Assembly: GCA_947462335.1 (NCBI GenBank)
Contig: OX381710.1
Location: 35,463,204 to 35,527,203, forward strand
DNA length: 64,000 nucleotides
From: Harmothoe impar
Taxonomy: Eukaryota > Annelida > Polychaeta > Phyllodocida > Polynoidae
Direction: 5' to 3'
The notes under the pieces are model-generated. The model was not told where the DNA came from. It worked only from the letters and a program-made list of their open reading frames with translations, and searched no databases. This document shows, in pieces, positions 21,554 through 36,200 of this stretch (within the stretch, counting starts at the first letter, position 1; the number at the start of each line of letters is the position of its first letter). Both the position numbers and the translations under genes were made by a program.

Positions 21554-24500
21554 CTCACTATATGATTTTTACCGTAGGGTAGCAATGGACTCTATAGTGA
21601 ATATCACCCTAAGGGAATCTAGGCTGTTTGACTCACTTCCCTCTTCTTGTGTGCGCTCTTTAAAAAAAACTAGGATATGGCCCATTCTCCCTATCTCCGC
21701 ATGTGCCTTCAATTTAGAGAGAGTTCTTTTCTAGAGTAAAATATGTGGCCTGTTATGGTATTTCAGGCAATACGGTGTAGAATATATCCTTTCCTTATGC
21801 ACATGCATGAGTCTATTGGTTTCTCTCAATCATGGAAAGGGGAGAATCGAAAGCAATATGAGCATTCTCCCGAGAATGCCAGGGACCATTTTTACTTGCA
21901 AATCCATGAGAAAGGGAGTATGTTGAGTATTAGGAACGCAGATGGGTGTAGGTTTTATATGTAGAGTGCAGGGACCAAGCTCCCAGGCCTTCTCCTATCA
22001 TTCATTTCCTGGCATGAAATCAAACCAGCGGTTATAGGATACGGGTTCTATAACCTGGTATCAGCGGGAGGAAAAATACCAGCATGGAAATACCACATGT
22101 TAACGTGTGTAGTAAAACGTTGGTGTCTGATGTAAAATACCCCCTGCTAACTCTATGTTATATGTACGCCTGTACCTCAATGTCTGCTGAGAGACACGTG
22201 CCGAGAATTAAAAAGGGCCAACACAGTAGGTGCAGCGAGGTCTAAACCAAATCGACTGCTTCATTAGCTGCACTGGAACCAGAACCAGCACTAAAACCAC
22301 TGCAATTTAATTAGAAAATGTCGAAGGGAAATACTGTATAGCCCACCTGCGTTTGTGTCAGAAATCAATTTCTTTTGCGCTGGCTTCCTACGACTTGAGA
22401 CGTGAGTGTTAATGTGACAGTCCCTGTCTGGACATCCACTGCATGGGTGCAGAATAGGAGCTGCTCGGGGGTCCCGGGAGCAGCTCAACTGGTGTATCCT
22501 GGACGGTAAGCTAACGTGTACTGAACCTTCTGACGGTAACTCCAAGCACTACCGGAGGAGTCCAGCCTATAGAGGTTGTAGAGGTAGTAGATGTACAGCC
22601 ATAGATTGCATGTGACATGAGTAATTGTCTAGGCCCGCTTTGAGTTGCTCACATGTGCTCACGTCCAGCAGCGGCGGCGGCTGACTGGGAGGTGAGCAGC
22701 TCATCGGCAGCTCAGCAGCGTTGGTGGTGGTGGTACTGCCAGGTCGGGTGCTGGATACCTGTGCAGAGGACGTTGTGGTCTGAAGCAGGCTCCTGTTTTA
22801 TAGTGACGAGCACCACAGGTAGCCATTGTGTAATTATTTCATATAAAAAAAGCCCCCATCATCACATTGGAATTGCTTTTATGCGTGTCCTTCAGAAACA
22901 CGGCATTCCCATTCATGTATACAATTCGGTCTAGATGAAGAAGAAAGTGTAAAGGTGATGAGAAGAATAGATGACATATTTTTCAACAACTGAGAATGCT
23001 GGTGTTTTGTAACACACATTTGCTACATGTACAAATGCAGTAGATCAAAAGCGATACTATATCCAGGAATATATGTAACGGGAATCTAGACATTGGAATA
23101 CAAGAAAGACGACTGAATAATAAGACACATGGTATATGAATCCAATTTTTTTTTATTATGGCCTATACTATGCCTGCCCATTAGCATGTTTTCCTCATGT
23201 TTTCCTCTAACCTCATGGTTTTTAAACAGTGCACTGGGGTTGAAAGTGCCTTACACATTTACCAAACAAATTGCCTTTGTGATATATGTACACATATGTG
23301 TCATTTGTCTATTCCATGTGTGACACCTCTGTCTACCACAGGGAACACGTGGTCACGAATACACTCCCTGGATGGTGATGGCGCTACGTGACGTGTGTGT
23401 GTATCATTATTTCTTTTGGCCTCCTCGTTTGGCTGCCAGGCAGGCTGGCTTACAAGCTCTTTTTGAATTTTGAAAAATATGAATCCCAAATCTCTTTTGG
23501 GATATATTATATTCTAAAACAAATACAGATACAGGTTCCTGCTCAGATGATTATAGCCAGTTTATAATAGGCTCGTGAATTCAACTGATACTTTCCAGAA
23601 TTTTGAGGCACCTTTTTTCTTTTAACATTTGGATCAATAAATTACTTTCCATCTATTAGACCTGATATAAAGAAGAACTACGAAAATTACTTCATGTGAG
23701 CAGCACCTGTTTTAGACCCACTCATTTTATATATGGACATGCACTTGAACACATCATCCCCTCGCCTCATCTCATCAATTTATTCACTGCTAGTATATGA
23801 TGTATGTGATATATGTTTGATTTCATTCTCTGTGATGGTTTACAAGTATTATGACCGGCATGACTGTGAGATTTTTCTGTATCCAGGTCCCTACAAAAGA
23901 TAAAGGGGTCTTGGAGGCAGAACGGCAATGTGCCGAATCCAATGTATAACACATATGTTTTAACTTATACCCAATAAAACACTTTTTTTTTCACATTACA
24001 CACCCATTGCCAAAAGTGTGTTGATCTCAAAGGTGTGTTGCAAATAGGTGTGTCTAACTCCTTATACATGTTCCCGCAACACCCTGTTCTAAGACGGTCT
24101 ACCCAATGATTGGTCCAATTTTGATATAATTTCCTCGCCCACAAAATAATTCCACTTTACGCCTCCAACAAAATTAATGTTATCTGAATCAATCTTATAG
24201 GTAGCTTTTTTCCCCAGGTTCGGTCCGTATGGGCCCTGTGGACATGCTGACCAGCCTTCGGCTGTGTTGGTTTTAAAACTATATCATCATATATAGGGAG
24301 CTTAAGGGAGTGTTCATTTATTATTTCTAGGGGGGTGATGGATTTTTTTACGCCCCTCCCACCCCCCTTTTATAATAGAGTACGGGTTGTACAGCATCAA
24401 AATGTAAATAGGGTGTTTAATTAATCCTTTCACCGCCAGCAGGCCGCTATAGCGGCCAGAGCACCTAATCCACTGAGCTGAATAATAAATGATTACTCAA

Positions 24501-27500
24501 AATTGATGAGAATATTTTCGTACAAGTCCTAGTCAAAGCACCCCATGTGTGGTATCATGTTAAACCTTATGCCATCCTCTTTTACCTCCGACATTTGATT
24601 AGTGTTTACAAAGAACGTTCAAGGAGCAGCTATGCCAACACCTCATTTCAATTTTTGATATTATTTGTAATTATATTCCATTTTGGTAAAACTACAGAGA
24701 AATCTGGTGGTGGGAGGGTTGATATAAAATTTATGTGAATTAAAGAATATGCTATAGCAATATGGAAAGGGGAATATTGTAGCTTTCCAACAGTATATTA
24801 CACACACCATCAAACATAATATAACAGCCTAAAGAGATCAGTACAATGCCAATCATTCTCTCACTATATGATTTTTACCGTAGGGTAGCAATGGACTCTA
24901 TAGTGAATATCACCCTAAGGGAATCTAGGCTGTTTGACTCACTTCCCTCTTCTTGTGTGCGCTCTTTAAAAAAAACTAGGATATGGCCCATTCTCCCTAT
25001 CTCCGCATGTGCCTTCAATTTAGAGAGAGTTCTTTTCTAGAGTAAAATATGTGGCCTGTTATGGTATTTCAGGCAATACGGTGTAGAATATATCCTTTCC
25101 TTATGCACATGCATGAGTCTATTGGTTTCTCTCAATCATGGAAAGGGGAGAATCGAAAGCAATATGAGCATTCTCCCGAGAATGCCAGGGACCATTTTTA
25201 CTTGCAAATCCATGAGAAAGGGAGTATGTTGAGTATTAGGAACGCAGATGGGTGTAGGTTTTATATGTAGAGTGCAGGGACCAAGCTCCCAGGCCTTCTC
25301 CTATCATTCATTTCCTGGCATGAAATCAAACCAGCGGTTATAGGATACGGGTTCTATAACCTGGTATCAGCGGGAGGAAAAATACCAGCATGGAAATACC
25401 ACATGTTAACGTGTGTAGTAAAACGTTGGTGTCTGATGTAAAATACCCCCTGCTAACTCTATGTTATATGTACGCCTGTACCTCAATGTCTGCTGAGAGA
25501 CACGTGCCGAGAATTAAAAAGGGCCAACACAGTAGGTGCAGCGAGGTCTAAACCAAATCGACTGCTTCATTAGCTGCACTGGAACCAGAACCAGCACTAA
25601 AACCACTGCAATTTAATTAGAAAATGTCGAAGGGAAATACTGTATAGCCCACCTGCGTTTGTGTCAGAAATCAATTTCTTTTGCGCTGGCTTCCTACGAC
25701 TTGAGACGTGAGTGTTAATGTGACAGTCCCTGTCTGGACATCCACTGCATGGGTGCAGAATAGGAGCTGCTCGGGGGTCCCGGGAGCAGCTCAACTGGTG
25801 TATCCTGGACGGTAAGCTAACGTGTACTGAACCTTCTGACGGTAACTCCAAGCACTACCGGAGGAGTCCAGCCTATAGAGGTTGTAGAGGTAGTAGATGT
25901 ACAGCCATAGATTGCATGTGACATGAGTAATTGTCTAGGCCCGCTTTGAGTTGCTCACATGTGCTCACGTCCAGCAGCGGCGGCGGCTGACTGGGAGGTG
26001 AGCAGCTCATCGGCAGCTCAGCAGCGTTGGTGGTGGTGGTACTGCCAGGTCGGGTGCTGGATACCTGTGCAGAGGACGTTGTGGTCTGAAGCAGGCTCCT
26101 GTTTTATAGTGACGAGCACCACAGGTAGCCATTGTGTAATTATTTCATATAAAAAAAGCCCCCATCATCACATTGGAATTGCTTTTATGCGTGTCCTTCA
26201 GAAACACGGCATTCCCATTCATGTATACAATTCGGTCTAGATGAAGAAGAAAGTGTAAAGGTGATGAGAAGAATAGATGACATATTTTTCAACAACTGAG
26301 AATGCTGGTGTTTTGTAACACACATTTGCTACATGTACAAATGCAGTAGATCAAAAGCGATACTATATCCAGGAATATATGTAACGGGAATCTAGACATT
26401 GGAATACAAGAAAGACGACTGAATAATAAGACACATGGTATATGAATCCAATTTTTTTTTATTATGGCCTATACTATGCCTGCCCATTAGCATGTTTTCC
26501 TCATGTTTTCCTCTAACCTCATGGTTTTTAAACAGTGCACTGGGGTTGAAAGTGCCTTACACATTTACCAAACAAATTGCCTTTGTGATATATGTACACA
26601 TATGTGTCATTTGTCTATTCCATGTGTGACACCTCTGTCTACCACAGGGAACACGTGGTCACGAATACACTCCCTGGATGGTGATGGCGCTACGTGACGT
26701 GTGTGTGTATCATTATTTCTTTTGGCCTCCTCGTTTGGCTGCCAGGCAGGCTGGCTTACAAGCTCTTTTTGAATTTTGAAAAATATGAATCCCAAATCTC
26801 TTTTGGGATATATTATATTCTAAAACAAATACAGATACAGGTTCCTGCTCAGATGATTATAGCCAGTTTATAATAGGCTCGTGAATTCAACTGATACTTT
26901 CCAGAATTTTGAGGCACCTTTTTTCTTTTAACATTTGGATCAATAAATTACTTTCCATCTATTAGACCTGATATAAAGAAGAACTACGAAAATTACTTCA
27001 TGTGAGCAGCACCTGTTTTAGACCCACTCATTTTATATATGGACATGCACTTGAACACATCATCCCCTCGCCTCATCTCATCAATTTATTCACTGCTAGT
27101 ATATGATGTATGTGATATATGTTTGATTTCATTCTCTGTGATGGTTTACAAGTATTATGACCGGCATGACTGTGAGATTTTTCTGTATCCAGGTCCCTAC
27201 AAAAGATAAAGGGGTCTTGGAGGCAGAACGGCAATGTGCCGAATCCAATGTATAACACATATGTTTTAACTTATACCCAATAAAACACTTTTTTTTTCAC
27301 ATTACACACCCATTGCCAAAAGTGTGTTGATCTCAAAGGTGTGTTGCAAATAGGTGTGTCTAACTCCTTATACATGTTCCCGCAACACCCTGTTCTAAGA
27401 CGGTCTACCCAATGATTGGTCCAATTTTGATATAATTTCCTCGCCCACAAAATAATTCCACTTTACGCCTCCAACAAAATTAATGTTATCTGAATCAATC

Positions 27501-30500
27501 TTATAGGTAGCTTTTTTCCCCAGGTTCGGTCCGTATGGGCCCTGTGGACATGCTGACCAGCCTTCGGCTGTGTTGGTTTTAAAACTATATCATCATATAT
27601 AGGGAGCTTAAGGGAGTGTTCATTTATTATTTCTAGGGGGGTGATGGATTTTTTTACGCCCCTCCCACCCCCCTTTTATAATAGAGTACGGGTTGTACAG
27701 CATCAAAATGTAAATAGGGTGTTTAATTAATCCTTTCACCGCCAGCAGGCCGCTATAGCGGCCAGAGCACCTAATCCACTGAGCTGAATAATAAATGATT
27801 ACTCAAAATTGATGAGAATATTTTCGTACAAGTCCTAGTCAAAGCACCCCATGTGTGGTATCATGTTAAACCTTATGCCATCCTCTTTTACCTCCGACAT
27901 TTGATTAGTGTTTACAAAGAACGTTCAAGGAGCAGCTATGCCAACACCTCATTTCAATTTTTGATATTATTTGTAATTATATTCCATTTTGGTAAAACTA
28001 CAGAGAAATCTGGTGGTGGGAGGGTTGATATAAAATTTATGTGAATTAAAGAATATGCTATAGCAATATGGAAAGGGGAATATTGTAGCTTTCCAACAGT
28101 ATATTACACACACCATCAAACATAATATAACAGCCTAAAGAGATCAGTACAATGCCAATCATTCTCTCACTATATGATTTTTACCGTAGGGTAGCAATGG
28201 ACTCTATAGTGAATATCACCCTAAGGGAATCTAGGCTGTTTGACTCACTTCCCTCTTCTTGTGTGCGCTCTTTAAAAAAAACTAGGATATGGCCCATTCT
28301 CCCTATCTCCGCATGTGCCTTCAATTTAGAGAGAGTTCTTTTCTAGAGTAAAATATGTGGCCTGTTATGGTATTTCAGGCAATACGGTGTAGAATATATC
28401 CTTTCCTTATGCACATGCATGAGTCTATTGGTTTCTCTCAATCATGGAAAGGGGAGAATCGAAAGCAATATGAGCATTCTCCCGAGAATGCCAGGGACCA
28501 TTTTTACTTGCAAATCCATGAGAAAGGGAGTATGTTGAGTATTAGGAACGCAGATGGGTGTAGGTTTTATATGTAGAGTGCAGGGACCAAGCTCCCAGGC
28601 CTTCTCCTATCATTCATTTCCTGGCATGAAATCAAACCAGCGGTTATAGGATACGGGTTCTATAACCTGGTATCAGCGGGAGGAAAAATACCAGCATGGA
28701 AATACCACATGTTAACGTGTGTAGTAAAACGTTGGTGTCTGATGTAAAATACCCCCTGCTAACTCTATGTTATATGTACGCCTGTACCTCAATGTCTGCT
28801 GAGAGACACGTGCCGAGAATTAAAAAGGGCCAACACAGTAGGTGCAGCGAGGTCTAAACCAAATCGACTGCTTCATTAGCTGCACTGGAACCAGAACCAG
28901 CACTAAAACCACTGCAATTTAATTAGAAAATGTCGAAGGGAAATACTGTATAGCCCACCTGCGTTTGTGTCAGAAATCAATTTCTTTTGCGCTGGCTTCC
29001 TACGACTTGAGACGTGAGTGTTAATGTGACAGTCCCTGTCTGGACATCCACTGCATGGGTGCAGAATAGGAGCTGCTCGGGGGTCCCGGGAGCAGCTCAA
29101 CTGGTGTATCCTGGACGGTAAGCTAACGTGTACTGAACCTTCTGACGGTAACTCCAAGCACTACCGGAGGAGTCCAGCCTATAGAGGTTGTAGAGGTAGT
29201 AGATGTACAGCCATAGATTGCATGTGACATGAGTAATTGTCTAGGCCCGCTTTGAGTTGCTCACATGTGCTCACGTCCAGCAGCGGCGGCGGCTGACTGG
29301 GAGGTGAGCAGCTCATCGGCAGCTCAGCAGCGTTGGTGGTGGTGGTACTGCCAGGTCGGGTGCTGGATACCTGTGCAGAGGACGTTGTGGTCTGAAGCAG
29401 GCTCCTGTTTTATAGTGACGAGCACCACAGGTAGCCATTGTGTAATTATTTCATATAAAAAAAGCCCCCATCATCACATTGGAATTGCTTTTATGCGTGT
29501 CCTTCAGAAACACGGCATTCCCATTCATGTATACAATTCGGTCTAGATGAAGAAGAAAGTGTAAAGGTGATGAGAAGAATAGATGACATATTTTTCAACA
29601 ACTGAGAATGCTGGTGTTTTGTAACACACATTTGCTACATGTACAAATGCAGTAGATCAAAAGCGATACTATATCCAGGAATATATGTAACGGGAATCTA
29701 GACATTGGAATACAAGAAAGACGACTGAATAATAAGACACATGGTATATGAATCCAATTTTTTTTTATTATGGCCTATACTATGCCTGCCCATTAGCATG
29801 TTTTCCTCATGTTTTCCTCTAACCTCATGGTTTTTAAACAGTGCACTGGGGTTGAAAGTGCCTTACACATTTACCAAACAAATTGCCTTTGTGATATATG
29901 TACACATATGTGTCATTTGTCTATTCCATGTGTGACACCTCTGTCTACCACAGGGAACACGTGGTCACGAATACACTCCCTGGATGGTGATGGCGCTACG
30001 TGACGTGTGTGTGTATCATTATTTCTTTTGGCCTCCTCGTTTGGCTGCCAGGCAGGCTGGCTTACAAGCTCTTTTTGAATTTTGAAAAATATGAATCCCA
30101 AATCTCTTTTGGGATATATTATATTCTAAAACAAATACAGATACAGGTTCCTGCTCAGATGATTATAGCCAGTTTATAATAGGCTCGTGAATTCAACTGA
30201 TACTTTCCAGAATTTTGAGGCACCTTTTTTCTTTTAACATTTGGATCAATAAATTACTTTCCATCTATTAGACCTGATATAAAGAAGAACTACGAAAATT
30301 ACTTCATGTGAGCAGCACCTGTTTTAGACCCACTCATTTTATATATGGACATGCACTTGAACACATCATCCCCTCGCCTCATCTCATCAATTTATTCACT
30401 GCTAGTATATGATGTATGTGATATATGTTTGATTTCATTCTCTGTGATGGTTTACAAGTATTATGACCGGCATGACTGTGAGATTTTTCTGTATCCAGGT

Positions 30501-31476
30501 CCCTACAAAAGATAAAGGGGTCTTGGAGGCAGAACGGCAATGTGCCGAATCCAATGTATAACACATATGTTTTAACTTATACCCAATAAAACACTTTTTT
30601 TTTCACATTACACACCCATTGCCAAAAGTGTGTTGATCTCAAAGGTGTGTTGCAAATAGGTGTGTCTAACTCCTTATACATGTTCCCGCAACACCCTGTT
30701 CTAAGACGGTCTACCCAATGATTGGTCCAATTTTGATATAATTTCCTCGCCCACAAAATAATTCCACTTTACGCCTCCAACAAAATTAATGTTATCTGAA
30801 TCAATCTTATAGGTAGCTTTTTTCCCCAGGTTCGGTCCGTATGGGCCCTGTGGACATGCTGACCAGCCTTCGGCTGTGTTGGTTTTAAAACTATATCATC
30901 ATATATAGGGAGCTTAAGGGAGTGTTCATTTATTATTTCTAGGGGGGTGATGGATTTTTTTACGCCCCTCCCACCCCCCTTTTATAATAGAGTACGGGTT
31001 GTACAGCATCAAAATGTAAATAGGGTGTTTAATTAATCCTTTCACCGCCAGCAGGCCGCTATAGCGGCCAGAGCACCTAATCCACTGAGCTGAATAATAA
31101 ATGATTACTCAAAATTGATGAGAATATTTTCGTACAAGTCCTAGTCAAAGCACCCCATGTGTGGTATCATGTTAAACCTTATGCCATCCTCTTTTACCTC
31201 CGACATTTGATTAGTGTTTACAAAGAACGTTCAAGGAGCAGCTATGCCAACACCTCATTTCAATTTTTGATATTATTTGTAATTATATTCCATTTTGGTA
31301 AAACTACAGAGAAATCTGGTGGTGGGAGGGTTGATATAAAATTTATGTGAATTAAAGAATATGCTATAGCAATATGGAAAGGGGAATATTGTAGCTTTCC
31401 AACAGTATATTACACACACCATCAAACATAATATAACAGCCTAAAGAGATCAGTACAATGCCAATCATTCTCTCAC
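21554..31476 (+). repeat. perfect tandem triplication, 3306-bp unit
   Basis: The pentamer CTCAC at 21554, 24860, 28166 and 31472 marks the four boundaries, giving an exact spacing of 3306 bp three times. Every landmark and open frame that I compared recurs at exactly this offset with identical sequence. CTCAC is the microhomology at each junction. The unit contains no supported gene. On its minus strand a TATAAAA (22796-22803 in unit 1) precedes a GC-richer stretch (22300-22770), but no exon chain or long frame follows. Confidence 0.95.
24306..24385 (+). mobile_element. solo end of a GGGAGTG-type transposon inside the triplicated unit
   Basis: GGGAGTGTTCATTTATTATT followed by a G run resembles the ends at 2715 and 34094. 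A C-rich segment follows about 40 bp later, but no proper right end is seen, so this looks like a remnant. It is repeated at +3306 and +6612. Confidence 0.5.
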
Positions 31477-33268
31477 AGGTGCCCCTGTGCATTTTCTAAT
31501 AGTGCATGGACACTTGCTTCCGCAACCCTCCATGTTCTGATCAACTTCTTCACTTCTAATTATGATAGAAGGATGATTAAATATGTTCTGGAAAGCTGTT
31601 GGTGTGGTCAATAACATGACACAATAAAATACAGAATCTACACAATTTGGAAGAATTATCCTACCTAAGGGAGTGACCAACAGGGTCTGTTTTCGTTCCT
31701 CCAAAATTGGGGGAGGGACCCATACAAACATATTATAGCTAAACACCCCCCCCCCCCCCCCCTCTTGTTAATGACTCAGGGTGGTACACCACCCAGAGTG
31801 TTATGCGACGCCTCGTGAGGGATGGCATCAAGATAGTGAAACTTCATTTTTGAGGGTGAATTTTGACATGAGTTCATGGTTCAAAAAATGTAAAAACTTG
31901 ACAGATGGACAGATTAGACACTCAGGTTTATGGAACATCAGTTACTTGTATCAATATTCACCTCTAACCATTTGAAATATTGAAAACAAAAAAAGTGACC
32001 AAAAAAAACTAAAAAAGTGTGTAGAGAAATTAAACTCTTAAGTACTAGAATCGATTTCCGTCTACATTACGGTCCACACAACTCCAGTGCTAAGTCAATG
32101 GCAGGTATCTTGTAATAGCCTACTAGGTGAGACACTTTTTATAAGACCTTCTCTATATGTTGGTCCTGCATTATCTTTGAATATCTTGAATAACATTAAT
32201 GTGTGGACAGATACAATGTAGGTACAGGGGTGTGAGCAGGGGAGGCTGGGGCTGATATGGCTGGTTGAGGGGTATGGTACAGACCGGTGATTTTTGACAC
32301 AGGGTCCCCCTCCTCCTCCCACCAAGGGTGTGTGTGTAGGCCTACAATACCGCGACTGACGGCGGAATCAATGTGTAAACGACAAAACTGAAACAGATAT
32401 CATCACCGTTTAGGCCTACACTCTGATCGACTCGCTTTTTGGCAAAGAAGTAAAGTCGAGGACGCAGGCAGCCGGCAGATGGCCCCACACCCACCTGCGT
32501 CCGACACCCACCTGCTTGCCCACACCTACCTGGTCGCCCACACCCACCTGCTTGACTGAAAATGTGATAACATACTAGTGTGACACATGATTTGAGGGTA
32601 GTTTTGACTCAGGAATATGTTTCTGCGGTCAGAATTGACAAATAATTCAGTGTTCCTGAAATAATATTTATAGATTCTGTCTTTCAGTCAACCAATTTAA
32701 TCACTTCATCACCCTCACCCTGAGTCATTTGTGATGTTAATCACACATTCAATCTTTTAATATGTTAAGTTTTTTTTTGTTTTTGTTTTTTTGGGGGGGG
32801 GGGCGATGAGCCCCCATGCCACGCTAGTGGAAACGGCCAGGGCAGCCTAAAGCCACCCTGTTCCGCCGCCACCCACACGCCCAGGCCAAGCGCGGGAGTT
32901 GCGGAGACACTGGTCGCTTGGCAAAGTCCCGAGGACACCACGGGAAGAAGCAATTAGTTTCCTTCAAGACGGCAGCGCAGTTGTAATTTTTACGCTAGAT
33001 GGCGCGCAATGCTGCTTGACCCAAATAGGTCATTATAGTTCCTGGTAAAGATATAGTGCATGGCTTCCCGGCATAGCGTACACGCCTAAAACATATAGTA
33101 GTAAGCTATACATTAGATTTACTGTTTAACCTTTACTCATTTATCAGACCAAATGTCTGTTAATATCTTGATATTACCGTTTGGCCAAGCACCTTGCCAA
33201 CGTAAACCGCGTAGGAAACGTGACCCAATTCTTGATGGGGTGGGTGTGGTTAGGTTTGTTTCGCAAGC
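31477..33268. other. intergenic region upstream of LIAS
   Basis: Contains a run of C's at 31745-31763, a short ACCCACCTGC-type repeat (four units, about 32488-32553) and a T/G run at 32768-32804. No gene or TATA box is seen. The 250 bp before the LIAS start must hold its promoter, but no element can be named. Confidence 0.5.
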
Positions 33269-36200
33269 ATGGCTGCCAAGTTGTGTTGTTTTCGTCCTGT
33301 CGGATACATATTTAGTCGTCCTTTGGGCTCATCTAAGGTGAGATTTGTGTTTAGTCTATGCCAGAATGTAGATTATCAACCATAGTTTCAGTTGTACGTT
33401 GCATACGTGCATGTGAAGACGCTAAAGCCATTTAGCTTACAATACACACTTGACATTGAATGTTGTTTTGGTCAACGACAAGCCTGACATTAGATCAGTG
33501 ACAAGCCTGACCATGGCATCAATTAGTCAACTGTCAATTCAAATGGTAGGGCCCGACACTACAGTAGGCCTACAGATGATGAAACTGGGACTGGGTTTCT
33601 CATGTGGGACAAGGCTGACAAGGGCTACAGGTGACCCAAAATTTATTTAGCAAACAATTTTCTCTAAACTCAACTTTATAATATTTGTTCTTATATAATA
33701 ATATTAATATGCAATCAAAATATGAAATAAAAAAGTGGAGTCCCAAGCCAAGGCTAGTTTCTCCAGGTTTGGCCACGTAACTCGTAAGATGGATGTCTTA
33801 GCATTGAATAAAATGGGCCAGACCCATGAAAGTAGTTATTTCTGCTGCGTTTATACGATGAATAAATCATAAATTAGGCTAACGATTTCTTTCAAAAACT
33901 ATAGTTAGCCTAAGCTTAATAATTATAATATAGGCCTATATCAATCAAGATTATTTAATCCTCGGATGTAATAATTTATGAAATATGATGACATACATAT
34001 ATACCAGTAATGTCACTTGTCAGTATGTGGCAGTATCTTATAGACTATAGGGGGCCTATTATAGTGAATTTCACTATTTGAATTTTGAAGTTAGGGAGTG
34101 ATCATTTATTATCAACAGGGGGGGTGGTGGGTTTGGGGGGGGGGGGGCAAAAAAATTTGGACCCCTTGACCGGGGGGGGCAAAAAAATTTAGACCCCTCT
34201 GGGGGGGGGGCAAAAAAATTCAACCTGTTTTGAGCCAAAAAGCCCGCGCGTTACTTTGCTTCAAAGGGCCCGCGCGCGAGCCGATTTTCGACCCTAAGGG
34301 GGGGGGGGTAAAAAATGTTGACCCCTTGACCGGGGGGGGGGTAAAAAATTTCGCGCGCTCCGCGCGGAAACCCCCCCCCCCCCTGTTGTTAAAAAATGAT
34401 CACTCCCTTAGGGGCTGTCCATAAATGACGTCACACTCGAGGGGGTGGGTGGGTGTTGGTCTGAGTGTGACAAAGTGTGACAGGGGGATGGGGGGGGGGT
34501 GTCAAGCCCAGCGTGACATCACATTTGGAAAATACAATAAACTATTAAATTAAAGGATTAGAGCCTAAGGTAAGCATGTGAGGAAAAGCCATTATTTCCT
34601 CCAGATTGTCAAGTGTCTAGACAAAAGCTAGGCCTATTGCTCAAATTGCACAGTGATGAGAAAGCAGATTTTTTTGAGTGACCTAACAAGGGGTATAAAT
34701 GGCAATGAATGGGGGGGGGGTCCCATGTCCATGGCCATGTCGTCTGTCTGTCGCTTAAATCTCCATGTCCCATGTCGCCTTTAAGAGCCTGTCCTGTCAC
34801 CGTGTCCAATTTAGCCACCCACCCCCATTAATAAATTAATTTTTGAACAAGCAGTTGGTTAAAAATCTATTCAAAACATGATATGCATGTATGATCTTCG
34901 ATAGGACAACTGTGACACGCTACATACCTACCATTAAATCTTGCGTAGATAGAATCCGCGGCTAGTACGTGAGTTAGATCGGCAATGCGGCTTATAGGAT
35001 CGCACTCAGTGGGGGGGGGGGGGGTATAGATGGGAGGGTCCCCATGTCGCATGTTGATTTTAAGAAATGGCCATGTCACATGTCGCTAAGGAAAATTCCA
35101 TGTCACTAGTGCCACTAAAGGAGTAATCATTTTTTTATTACAAGTGAGTCAAAATCCCCACCGGGTTTCCTTTTCAGCACTTTTGTATGTAGCTAAGCCC
35201 CAGGAGTCAGCCTCAGAAAAATATTTCTGTGTTCCTAGAATTTATGTCATGTCACTAAGCTTCATGTCACATGTCGATTTTAAGAAATGGCCATGTCACA
35301 TGTCGCTTAGTTTGCCATGTCACATGTCGATTTTAAGAAATGCCCATGTAGCCATGTCGATTTTAGGGGTCGACCCCCATAGTGGGGGTGCAGCTTAAAC
35401 GAGAGGTCTTAGATGTATACTACAGTACTATTAAAACTCACCATAATCAGACCCCCTGTGTGGCCTATAGGATAAGTTAGGGGTGTGGTTTATATGCAAG
35501 TTAGGCTTATACACAAGGTTTTATGGTAAGCTTTTCCGATGCGGGGGGGGGGGGGGGTCTGCACATTTGTGACATAATTTTCTAGAGGGTGTTGGCTGAT
35601 GTGTGACAAAGTAAGACAGGGGGGTGAGTGGGTCTTGGAAATGGACCAAAATAGTGTGACGTCATTTTTGGATGGCCCCTTATATTGTGAATTTCACTAT
35701 GTCTATATGGTGAGGTTATAGAGCAAATTTCACCATTTTCAGAGTTCTCTTTTCTCACTATATAAGGTCCGAAACGCAGCTCCGTATATACTAATTTTGC
35801 TTTCTCATATCAATATTTTTAAAATTGCAGACCTTTGTACCATGTACAAGTGTGCCCCAGAGGTGGAAGTCCAGTGCATTGTCTACAGAACAGAAGTCAA
35901 AGTTGGCAGATGGACCAGATCTTGGAGACTTCATCGAGGACAGTCTTGATAATGAGCAGGGGCCGTCGAGCTTGGGCTACACGGGGAACCTTAAATATAA
36001 AAAGGGTGAAAGGTAATTCCAATACTTCCATTTCCTTTCTTATTACACAGTATTGGTACATATTTATATATGTTGTGGTAGTCTGCATTCTCAAACTAGA
36101 GAGATACCCAGTATAGGCTCTGCTTTTGTATAGTAGCCTAAAGAATATATGTACCTGGTACACATTTAGTGACTTCGGTATTCACCGACATCTTCTCCAT

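Noticed and set aside
22291..22545. 84-codon minus-strand frame repeated in each 3306-bp unit
   Set aside because: Identical repetition reflects the triplication, not selection; composition and lack of splice partners do not support a gene.
21554..31476. Triplicated unit as a tandem Helitron or rolling-circle product
   Set aside because: The unit does not end in CTRR with a terminal hairpin and no Rep/helicase frame is present.
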